A DNA stretch of 46,646 bases from Kiritimatiellales bacterium (GTDB lineage Bacteria; Verrucomicrobiota; Kiritimatiellia; Kiritimatiellales; Pontiellaceae), in the NCBI GenBank assembly GCA_003246265.1, contig QKAU01000028.1, positions 1-46,646 of the forward strand, in the 5' to 3' direction. Below the pieces are notes generated by a model. The model was not told the DNA's origin. It saw only the letters and a list, made by a program, of their open reading frames with translations, and did not search any database. Positions within the stretch are counted from its first letter, which is position 1. The number at the start of each line of letters is the position of its first letter. Positions 15,934 through 23,089 of this stretch are shown piece by piece. A program made the position numbers and the translations under genes.

Positions 15934-17796
15934 TTAGTTGGCGTAGGCCACGCCGTTACCCGCATCCTTGCGGAGCTTGCGCTCGCGCTTTTCGGTGCGC
16001 TGCTGCTCCTGCTGCTGCATGACCTTCATCATGTCGTCGAGCTTGTCGTCTTCCTGGGCCTGGTAGTATTCGCGGCCCTGGTCGCGCAGCTTGCGGCTGT
16101 TGATATCCTGGATCACCTGGCGGCGGGCCAGCTCGGCGTCGCCCGGCAGGCCCGTTTCCGCATCGAGCTGCTGGGTGTTGGCCAGGCCCACGGTAACGAA
16201 GATGATCGTCTCGTCCTGCCCGCGGATCGTCTGGGTCCACGAGAAGAGGCGCCCGATGTAGGGAATGCTGCCCAGCAGCGGAACCTTCCGCTCCTCCTCG
16301 CTCTCGGTGACTTCCGTCAGGCCGCCGATGGCCGCGGTCTGCCCGCTGGCCAGGTTGAAGATGGTATCGATGCTCTTTTCATCGATGATCGGATAGGTAT
16401 TGTCGCCCGCCTGCTTGTCGGCGAACTTGCGGGTCAGCGACGGCTTGATCTGCACCGTGATGTTGCTGGAGGTGTTGATCGAGGGCACGACGTCGAGCTT
16501 GATGCCGAAGTCGAAGAAGGGCTGTTTCTCGTCGAGCTCGAAGACGATGGTGTCGGGCGTGTCGTTGAGCGCCTGCTGGCGACTCTGCCGCAGGTTGGGC
16601 TCCTTGCGGACGATCGAGATGTTGGCCATCTCTTCGTTGGCCACGATGATCTTCGGGTTCGAAACGATGTTGACGCCCTTGTTCTGTTCCAGTGCGCTCA
16701 GGACCAGGCGGAACTCGTCGGCGCTGAGAACGCTGGTGAGTATTTCGCTCGATCCCTTGGTGCTGACGTCGCGCACGGCGGGCGTAACCCCTTCGAGGGT
16801 GAAGATGCCCGAGCCGGGAATGCGCTGGCCCTGGTTTGCGTAGCTGTCGGCCTCCTCGAACGGCAATCCGTTGGCGTCGGTCAGGCGGGTGGTGGTCTTC
16901 GAGTCGGTGTCGCTCTTGGAAAAGGTATCGCGCAGCGGTCCGACCGTTCCCGCGCTATATCCCTGCAGTACCTGCCAATCGATGCCGAGATCCTTCTGGG
17001 CGTCGTCGGTCAGCTCCATGAACTTGGATTCGATGTAGACCTGCTGGCGGACCGTGTCGATGCTCTCCAGGACGGCGCGCACTTCGCCGAGGCTCGACTC
17101 GGTGCTCTTCACGACAAGCATGTTGCGGGAAGCAAACTCCGAAACCTTCGCTTCAGGCGGAAGGAGCTCGCGCACCAGCGCCGCCGCATTGGGAACGGTG
17201 GCGTATCGCAGGACGAAGGTTTCCACCACCTGCGGCTCGGGGGATCCGGCGGGACGGCGGCGGACACTGTAGACGTTCGATCCGGCCACGCGCTGGTAGA
17301 GCTCGTAGTTGTAGGTGTCGAGGATCGACTGCAGGGCGGGCCGCCACTCGACATCCTTAAGGTTCACCGAAATCTGCGCGGCCTCGGTGAGCTCGGGAAC
17401 GATGATGTTGGCGCCGGAAAGCTGGGCGAAGAGGTTGATCGCCTCTTCCAGGCTTACCCGGTTGAGCCGGACCGAAATCAGGTTCCCTGCGGAGGATCCT
17501 TCCGCGGCGTCGACCTCCTCCATGCCGAGGGCGTCCACGGCATGGCCGGCATCGACGGTTCCCGCCAAGGCAACATCGACGACCTCGGCACCCATGGCAT
17601 CGACCGCCGCCGCAACCGGGGCCGGGTCGACAGGAGCCGCTTCCGCAGCGGCACCGCCATCCACCTGATCGACCGTTTCGAGCAGGTTGAGTAGATCGCG
17701 GTCATCGATCTTGCCCTGCTGCGCGATCGTGGATGAAACCACGAATATCGCCGCCACGAGGGCCGGGCTGAACGTAAGAGTCTTGTTTGATTTCAT
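15934..17796 (-). CDS. Secretin (PilQ/GspD type)
   Basis: This 620-residue outer-membrane secretin has a signal peptide (KTLTFSPALVAAIFVVSSTIA), an Ala/Asp-rich linker, and an STN/N0-like domain (ISVRLNRVSLEEAINLFAQLSGANIIV). An N1-type segment (VETFVLRYATVPNAAALVRELLPPEA) is followed by the C-terminal secretin domain with GQTAAIGGLTEVTESEEERKVPLLGSIPYIGRLFSW, the family signature. A charged tail rich in Lys, Arg and Gln (MMKVMQQQEQQRTEKRERK) follows the barrel and is not typical. The ATG at 17796 is chosen because a GTG three codons upstream overlaps the ribosome-binding stretch GAAGGTGAAGG. It is the fifth gene of the pilMNOP-secretin run and would form the outer-membrane gate. Confidence 0.9.
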   Translation of the reverse strand: MKSNKTLTFSPALVAAIFVVSSTIAQQGKIDDRDLLNLLETVDQVDGGAAAEAAPVDPAPVAAAVDAMGAEVVDVALAGTVDAGHAVDALGMEEVDAAEGSSAGNLISVRLNRVSLEEAINLFAQLSGANIIVPELTEAAQISVNLKDVEWRPALQSILDTYNYELYQRVAGSNVYSVRRRPAGSPEPQVVETFVLRYATVPNAAALVRELLPPEAKVSEFASRNMLVVKSTESSLGEVRAVLESIDTVRQQVYIESKFMELTDDAQKDLGIDWQVLQGYSAGTVGPLRDTFSKSDTDSKTTTRLTDANGLPFEEADSYANQGQRIPGSGIFTLEGVTPAVRDVSTKGSSEILTSVLSADEFRLVLSALEQNKGVNIVSNPKIIVANEEMANISIVRKEPNLRQSRQQALNDTPDTIVFELDEKQPFFDFGIKLDVVPSINTSSNITVQIKPSLTRKFADKQAGDNTYPIIDEKSIDTIFNLASGQTAAIGGLTEVTESEEERKVPLLGSIPYIGRLFSWTQTIRGQDETIIFVTVGLANTQQLDAETGLPGDAELARRQVIQDINSRKLRDQGREYYQAQEDDKLDDMMKVMQQQEQQRTEKRERKLRKDAGNGVAYAN

Positions 17797-17822
17797 TTCC
17801 TTCACCTTCTGCTTTCCTCAGT

Positions 17823-18284
17823 TTATTTGCCCTGCACTGCCGATACGCGACGGAGCTTCACCGCTCCAGGCGGCTGGATACTGTCGACAGCCCACGTGTA
17901 GATGGTTCCTCCATGACTAACCGAAATCGTTTCGCCGACGCTCAGCACCTGGCCGTTGATGACCGCGAAGTACTCGTTGTCCGCCCTGCTGCTCACCCCG
18001 TTGATCACTATTTCCTTCATGGCTTCGCTCCACCCGGTCTTCCCTTGCGGGGCCGAGGCCGCGACCGGAGCCTGCCGGGGGCTTGCCGTGTACCCTTCGG
18101 GTTCGTATCCCACCGGCCAGAACGGATCGCGCTTCACCTTGGCCGGCTGATTCCGAGCATCTTCCATGCCATTGGATGGTACCGGTGCCGCTCCCGCGTG
18201 GATCGCGGCGACGAGGAGGGTGCCCACCGCCAGCCGTGGCCACGCAGATGCCCCCATGGCGATAGAATGGTTATTTCTTTTCAT
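17823..18284 (-). CDS. PilP/GspC-like periplasmic protein
   Basis: This 153-residue protein has an N-terminal signal or anchor (AWPRLAVGTLLVAAIHAGAA) and the motif KRDPFWPVGYEP, common in PilP/GspB-like proteins. The C-terminal small beta domain contains AMKEIVINGVSSRADNEYFAVINGQVLSVGETI, as in the homology region of GspC, PilP and GspB. This domain normally contacts the N0 domain of the secretin, whose gene follows directly. The ATG at 18284 lies inside the end of the PilO gene (14-base overlap), implying translational coupling. Assignment to PilP rests on position and domain style rather than strong identity. Confidence 0.7.
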   Translation of the reverse strand: MKRNNHSIAMGASAWPRLAVGTLLVAAIHAGAAPVPSNGMEDARNQPAKVKRDPFWPVGYEPEGYTASPRQAPVAASAPQGKTGWSEAMKEIVINGVSSRADNEYFAVINGQVLSVGETISVSHGGTIYTWAVDSIQPPGAVKLRRVSAVQGK

Positions 18285-19743
18285 GCATATCCCCCACCAG
18301 CCCATCGAGGAACGATCCCAGCGAAGCCGGAGATTTTGTCTGGTTCATCTTGAGCATCTCTTTGAGAATCCTTGACCCGTTGTCCTGGGGTGCCACATAG
18401 GGCGGATAGTAGATCGGAGAATCGACGATCGGGTCCTCCTCGGAGATTTCCCCATCCGCAGCATCTGCGACCATCGCGGGCACCTCGATCCCCGCATCCT
18501 TGGGAAGCACCGCCACGGCCTCGATCGGCGGCGTCTGCGCGGCAGGTTCGACAACCGGTGCAGGAGGCGGGGCTACAGTCGGTGCCGGTTCGGGCAGAGG
18601 GTCGGCCGGTGCGGGCTTGACGACAGCGATCGGTTGCGGCCGAGGTGCGGGGGCCTCGGCAGGTTCCGGCCGTTGAGTCGGCGCGGGGGCGACCACGATC
18701 ACAGGCGCGGGAACCGGGACGGGTTCCACCGGAGGCACGGGACGCGGTTTCTCGGCAACAACCGGTTTCGGCAGGGATTCGGCAACCGGCTCGACCGGAG
18801 GCTCGGGCATTGCGACGACAGGCGCAGGCGCTACAACGGGCGGCAGGGGCCCGGGCTTCGGCACCACCGCGGTCGCTGGCTGCGCGGCCTCGACAGGCTT
18901 GGGAGCCGGCATCGGCTTGGCCGCCACCTTCGGTTCCGGACGGGAAGGCGGCTCTGCGGGAGCTGCCGGCGCTAGCGGCGCAGGCCGGGCAACGACGGCC
19001 GGTTCCTGCTTCGCCAAGGGCATGGGCGTAGTCGCCGGAGTCGCCTTGGCTTCCTGAGGCCGAACCGGCTCCGGCGACGGAGCCTCTGGGCGGACAGGAG
19101 CGATCGGCAATGAGGCCTCGTGCCTCGCAACCTCCACCTGCTTCCTAGCCACATCATCCCAAAGCTTTGCCATCTCGCCCAGGTTGAAGGGCCATTGGAC
19201 AAAAAGCTGGATGTCGTGTGCATAGGGCGTGCGGCCGGTGCTGATTTCAATTCCGGTGACGCGCGCCAAGGGATGGTTTTCCTCGATGCCGACCAGGAAA
19301 CATTTCACCCCTTCGTAGCCGCCATGCGCGGTGATGCGCAGCGAATAGGATTCCAGCTGCAGGTCGGCCTGCGCAGCGCTTTCCCGCTTGGGCAGGTTGA
19401 TCTCCTCGATCGAATCGATCTCCAGCCCCGCCGTGCCCGCCGTGGCATAGATGATTTCCGTCGCCCACGAATAGTAGTTCCGTTCGGGAGGGGCGCTTTC
19501 AACATAGCGTCGCAACACGGAAACGGTCTGCCCGAAATCCCTGCTGGTGGTGTCGCGGCGCGCCAGGGAGCGGTTGGCACCCTCGATCTTTTCCTGCAGT
19601 TCCTTGAGGTCGCTCTTCGCCACGGTGATGGAGGAGAGGCTAAAGCGGATGCCGAGGACGACCAGGATGGCCAGGATGGCGGTGGCAAGCGCCCCGAGCA
19701 GCAGATACTGCTTCTGCTCCTTGCTCATGTCGGAAAGGCTCAT
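18271..19743 (-). CDS. PilO-like protein with long Pro/Ala/Val-rich tail
   Basis: This 490-residue bitopic inner-membrane protein has a short cytoplasmic end, a membrane helix (YLLLGALATAILAILVVLGI, about residues 13-32), a coiled coil (LKELQEKIEGANRSLARRD), and a ferredoxin-like periplasmic domain (residues about 70-190; LESYSLRITAHGGYEGVKCFL). Typical PilO proteins end near 200 residues. Here a region of roughly 200 residues dominated by Pro, Ala, Val and Glu follows, then a short acidic segment with SPIYYPPYVAPQDNGS. GGAGG precedes the ATG at 19743, which overlaps the PilN stop (ATGA). PilO pairs with PilN to join the cytoplasmic PilM ring to PilP and the secretin. Confidence 0.8.
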   Translation of the reverse strand: MSLSDMSKEQKQYLLLGALATAILAILVVLGIRFSLSSITVAKSDLKELQEKIEGANRSLARRDTTSRDFGQTVSVLRRYVESAPPERNYYSWATEIIYATAGTAGLEIDSIEEINLPKRESAAQADLQLESYSLRITAHGGYEGVKCFLVGIEENHPLARVTGIEISTGRTPYAHDIQLFVQWPFNLGEMAKLWDDVARKQVEVARHEASLPIAPVRPEAPSPEPVRPQEAKATPATTPMPLAKQEPAVVARPAPLAPAAPAEPPSRPEPKVAAKPMPAPKPVEAAQPATAVVPKPGPLPPVVAPAPVVAMPEPPVEPVAESLPKPVVAEKPRPVPPVEPVPVPAPVIVVAPAPTQRPEPAEAPAPRPQPIAVVKPAPADPLPEPAPTVAPPPAPVVEPAAQTPPIEAVAVLPKDAGIEVPAMVADAADGEISEEDPIVDSPIYYPPYVAPQDNGSRILKEMLKMNQTKSPASLGSFLDGLVGDMHEKK

Positions 19744-20366
19744 TGCACACCTCCCTCGAGCGATTCGCTTTCCATCCTGAACTCGCGCATGTTGATGTTG
19801 CCGGCCTTTTCGCGTTTGCGCATCGATACCAGCTTGACCGATTCGAACACCTTGGAGAGGTCGTCGCTTTGCAGCAGGTCCTTGCGGAACTGGATCACTT
19901 CGTTCTCCGCCCGCGCCCCCTGCGAGAACCCTTCCAGGACCAGATCGAACTTCAAGGTGATCGCCGAGGGATCGCTGTAGGTCGACGTCTTGGGTTCGCT
20001 GCGCATCGAGAGGCGGGTGAACTGGATATCGGCGGGAACCCGCTGCTGCACCTTGTCCAGCAGCTCGGCGAACGAGACCTTGGAGTGGTCCCATCCCTCG
20101 AACAGCTCCAGCGCCTTGCGGTTGGTCGCAAGGCCGCGGCTCTCCTCCTTGTAGAGTGCCAGGCGCGGCTCCAGCTCCGTCCAGATATCGCGGCTGGCTT
20201 CCAGATCGGATTGCAGTCCGTTGTACTGGATCATCTTGATGCCGCTGAGCACCGCGATCAGCAGGATGGGCGTCGCGACCGCGCTAACCAGGATGAACCG
20301 TCGGCTGACGGCACCCTGGTACCGCTGTTCGCTTTTCCGGAGCAGGTTGACTCGTGGGTAGGTCAT
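19740..20366 (-). CDS. PilN-like assembly protein
   Basis: This 208-residue protein starts MTYPRVNLLRKSE, matching the PilN N-terminus (INLLP-type motif) that docks into PilM. One membrane helix (RFILVSAVATPILLIAVLSGI) is followed by a coiled coil and a periplasmic domain with FAELLDKVQQRVPADIQFTRLS, the usual PilN pattern. Overlaps of four bases with pilM upstream and pilO downstream indicate a tightly coupled operon. Confidence 0.85.
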   Translation of the reverse strand: MTYPRVNLLRKSEQRYQGAVSRRFILVSAVATPILLIAVLSGIKMIQYNGLQSDLEASRDIWTELEPRLALYKEESRGLATNRKALELFEGWDHSKVSFAELLDKVQQRVPADIQFTRLSMRSEPKTSTYSDPSAITLKFDLVLEGFSQGARAENEVIQFRKDLLQSDDLSKVFESVKLVSMRKREKAGNINMREFRMESESLEGGVQ

Positions 20367-21379
20367 GCTTCTTCAAATCCTCCCAATGCCGCCCCGACCG
20401 CCGCGGCAAAGCGCGTGGCTTGCGCCTTCATGTCGTCGGTCAGCACGTCGGCATCGCATACGATGTTTTCAAACGGGTTCCATTGCATGACGTCGCAATG
20501 CATCATCTGCCCGACTTCCCCCACCCAGCTGGGAAGCAGGCTGAGGCCTCCCGACACGAAGACCTTCGCAACGCGAATGCCCTGGTGCCGCTCGATGAAA
20601 TCCTTCGAGATGGACAACTGCTTCAGGATCGGTTGCAGGACCCCGGACAACGAACTGGAGATGTTGATGGAGCGGTCGCTCAGGATCGATTGGGCGAGTT
20701 CTTCGTCGACCCCCAGGTCTTTCGCCAGCTTCTGGCGCAGGGAACGCGCCCCGAACGGAAGCTTCCCAACCAGCACCACTTCCCCCTGGTTGAGGAATGC
20801 GTAGTGGCTGACGGACTCGCCCGCTTCGACAAGGCCTACGGCCTCTCCGCCGAGCGTCTGCCCGCAGGCATGCATGAAGGCCGATACGAAGGCCAGTCCC
20901 GAGACTTCCAGCGATGCCGGAGCCGGCGGTCCGGAAGGAAACATGTTGAGCAGGAACCGGGCATCGTCCTGCGGAATAGCCGCCGCAAGCAGGCTGGAGT
21001 CCTGGCGCCCCTTGCCCCGCTTGACCAGCCGGGCGGCCACGCGGAAATCATCGGTGACGTTCAACAGCTCGCGAAGCCTCGGCTCGGGCAAGCCATTTTC
21101 ATCGGGCTGCAGCGAAGCGTTGACCATGCGTACGACCGCCGCATGCCCCGTATAGGCCAGGCAGCCGTAGTAGGAGGACATGTTGCGCGGCAGCTCCATG
21201 CGCGACGACGACGCCCCGAAATCGACCGCCGGCAACAGGTCCAGACCCGCCAGCACGACGTCGGACTTCCCCTTCTTCAGGCGGACGACCTTGGTCGCCG
21301 TCGTGGAAAAATCGATGCCGACAAGATCGCTGAACTGACGCTGCTTGGCGAACCTACTGGTGGCAACCTTCTTGATCAT
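20363..21379 (-). CDS. pilM: PilM-like actin-fold ATPase
   Basis: This 338-residue cytoplasmic protein has an actin/FtsA-type nucleotide-binding fold. LVGIDFSTTATKVVRLKKGK is the phosphate-1 motif and VAKVFVSGGLSLLPSW the adenosine motif near the C-terminus. PilM binds the N-terminal tail of PilN and couples the assembly ATPase to the envelope complex. It is first in the minus-strand pil operon; the intergenic region to the divergent gene at 21562 should contain its promoter. Similar folds occur in GspL, but the separate PilN downstream favours PilM. Confidence 0.87.
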   Translation of the reverse strand: MIKKVATSRFAKQRQFSDLVGIDFSTTATKVVRLKKGKSDVVLAGLDLLPAVDFGASSSRMELPRNMSSYYGCLAYTGHAAVVRMVNASLQPDENGLPEPRLRELLNVTDDFRVAARLVKRGKGRQDSSLLAAAIPQDDARFLLNMFPSGPPAPASLEVSGLAFVSAFMHACGQTLGGEAVGLVEAGESVSHYAFLNQGEVVLVGKLPFGARSLRQKLAKDLGVDEELAQSILSDRSINISSSLSGVLQPILKQLSISKDFIERHQGIRVAKVFVSGGLSLLPSWVGEVGQMMHCDVMQWNPFENIVCDADVLTDDMKAQATRFAAAVGAALGGFEEA

Positions 21380-21469
21380 GCTTGCTTCACTCCCTCGCCC
21401 GATATTCCGACGGCTTCGTTGGTTGTGCCTGACGTGATAGCACTATCCATACCATGATCATCCGGCCAC

Positions 21470-21485
21470 TTTAGCTCTTGCTAAA
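21470..21485. promoter_or_regulatory. Inverted repeat between the divergent pil transcription units
   Basis: TTTAGC-TCTT-GCTAAA is a 6-bp dyad with a 4-base spacer in the 182-base gap between pilM (minus) and the GspB-like gene (plus). It could be an operator or a small hairpin. No clear -10/-35 pair was identified on either side. Confidence 0.3.
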
Positions 21486-21561
21486 AAGATCGCTCGTACC
21501 AATGATATGCGCGGAAAAAATCGATTGCCTTCCGATCCAGCACTGATCAATTGTGAGGGAC

Positions 21562-22086
21562 ATGAACGAAGAACCCTTGAACCCCGAAGAAGAAATCGAA
21601 GGTGGCGGGAACGAGGCCCCCGCCCCCCGCTCCATGATCTTCACCCTGCTGCTGCTCATCGCGGGATTCCTGTTTGCCAGCGCACTGCTGTTGCACCACG
21701 GCATGAAGGCGGCCGACCCGGAAACGCGCCAGCAGCTCGATCCATCGGCCCTGATACAGCAGGCCAAGGAATACACCGCCTCGCTGCAGAAGCCCGGGCC
21801 GGTCGAGGAAGAGGCTTCGGGGGAATCCGGCGGACCGATGCCCGCAGCCATCGGAAAACTTTTCACGCCCGACCGGGACGGCACGGCAAAATGGCCCAAG
21901 ATGAAGCTCACGGGATTTGGGCGTTCCACGGAGGGCAACGGCGGGTTCGCCATCATCAACGGCAGGCAGATCCTGCTGGGCGAGCAGATCGACGACGATG
22001 TCACGCTGGTCGAGATCCGCACGCACGACGTAGTGGTGGAGCGCATGGGAGAGCGGAAGACCTTGACGGTGGAAGTCCGCAACTAG
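21562..22086 (+). CDS. GspB-like membrane protein
   Basis: This 174-residue protein has an acidic N-terminus, one membrane helix (SMIFTLLLLIAGFLFASALLL), a linker, and a small C-terminal beta domain (NGGFAIINGRQILLGEQIDDDVTLVEI) ending in a hydrophobic strand. That C-terminal pattern resembles type II secretion GspB and is similar in layout to the PilP-like protein encoded at 17823 (FAVINGQVLSVGETI). It probably stands in the inner membrane and touches the secretin or PilNO complex. The ATG at 21562 follows GAGGG closely; a GTG at 21553 is an alternative. It is divergent from pilM. Confidence 0.6.
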   Translation: MNEEPLNPEEEIEGGGNEAPAPRSMIFTLLLLIAGFLFASALLLHHGMKAADPETRQQLDPSALIQQAKEYTASLQKPGPVEEEASGESGGPMPAAIGKLFTPDRDGTAKWPKMKLTGFGRSTEGNGGFAIINGRQILLGEQIDDDVTLVEIRTHDVVVERMGERKTLTVEVRN

Positions 22087-22088
22087 CC

Positions 22089-22919
22089 TCAGGCCGCAAG
22101 GGCACGCCAGCGCGACAAGGCCCGGTCGTAGTCCTCGGGGGCGACGAGATAGGTATGGCAACGGTGGCCGGATGCGGCCTCGGCCTTCTCGACCAATGCT
22201 CCGTTGAAGGGATTGAGCACAGCCATCAGCAGGTCGTTTCCGAAAAATGCAAACGGGAGGGCCCCTTCGTGCACGGGGATGTCCGCCGGCACAACACCCG
22301 CCAACTTGTCGGTGAGCTCGAACTGGGAGAGCTCAAGGCAGGGCACGCCCGACCGGGAGGAGAGATAGTTGATGATCCGGTTCATCTGGGTGAAGCCGCG
22401 GTCGTTGAGTACATGGAGAACGCTTACGGGCACATCGAGCTCCTTGGACGAAACCTCCGTCAGGTCGTGCAGGACGCTGGAATATTCTTCCTGGGAAAGC
22501 TGGCTCTCCTCGTAGAGCCGCCAGGCCAGCGCGATCTCTTCGCCGATATCGAGCTCGACCTTCCTGTCCTTGGCTGCGCCGGAAGCTGCCGTCCTGGATG
22601 CCCCGGAACCACCGCCGGAGCCCCCTTTGTTATAGATGGTCCGCAACCGGGCCTTCTGCGCGGCCACTTCGGAGGGGAAATCATCCTCGAAACTTCCCAG
22701 TTCTTCCTGCACGAATTCCAGGATCTCGCCACCGCCCTGGTTGGCGGCAATGGCCACCAGGCGGTTGAGGTATTCGAACGCCCTCGGCCGATTGCCGGCC
22801 TTTCCATAGGCGTTGTAGAGCGCCCTCAGCGATACCGCATCCTCCGGCATGACTTCGAGAATCTGCTCGAGCATGGCGATGCTGTTGGCCAGGTTGCTGT
22901 TGGGATCGGGTGCCTGCAT
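22089..22919 (-). CDS. TPR plus stand-alone MshEN (GspE N-terminal) domain protein
   Basis: This 276-residue cytoplasmic protein has an N-terminal TPR-like helical part (NSIAMLEQILEVMPEDAVSLRALYNAYGKAGN), a Gly/Ser/Ala linker, and a C-terminal T2SSE_N/MshEN-type lobe (MNRIINYLSSRSGVPCLELSQFELTDKLAGVVPADIP, then NDLLMAVLNPFN). In assembly ATPases this lobe precedes the ATPase core, which is missing here. The RLGxxL-type c-di-GMP binding motif is not apparent. The ATG at 22919 has GGAAGG upstream; longer in-frame versions read through non-coding-like sequence. It converges with the GspB-like gene (two bases apart) and is divergent from the assembly ATPase gene. It could act as a regulatory partner of that machine. 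Confidence 0.7.
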   Translation of the reverse strand: MQAPDPNSNLANSIAMLEQILEVMPEDAVSLRALYNAYGKAGNRPRAFEYLNRLVAIAANQGGGEILEFVQEELGSFEDDFPSEVAAQKARLRTIYNKGGSGGGSGASRTAASGAAKDRKVELDIGEEIALAWRLYEESQLSQEEYSSVLHDLTEVSSKELDVPVSVLHVLNDRGFTQMNRIINYLSSRSGVPCLELSQFELTDKLAGVVPADIPVHEGALPFAFFGNDLLMAVLNPFNGALVEKAEAASGHRCHTYLVAPEDYDRALSRWRALAA

Positions 22920-23089
22920 ACCGGTTTTCCTTCCACGTTGCTTTCCTCCCCGCAAAGCAAATAGCAGGCCATGGTTGGCGAAGGCCTGCTTGAAGAGGCC
23001 CCCGGCTCCTGGGGAAAATGCAACGGCACCCCACCCCGAGACCTGTTCGGCATGGGTAATGCTTATGATGTGGCGATCCCTTAGGAAGC

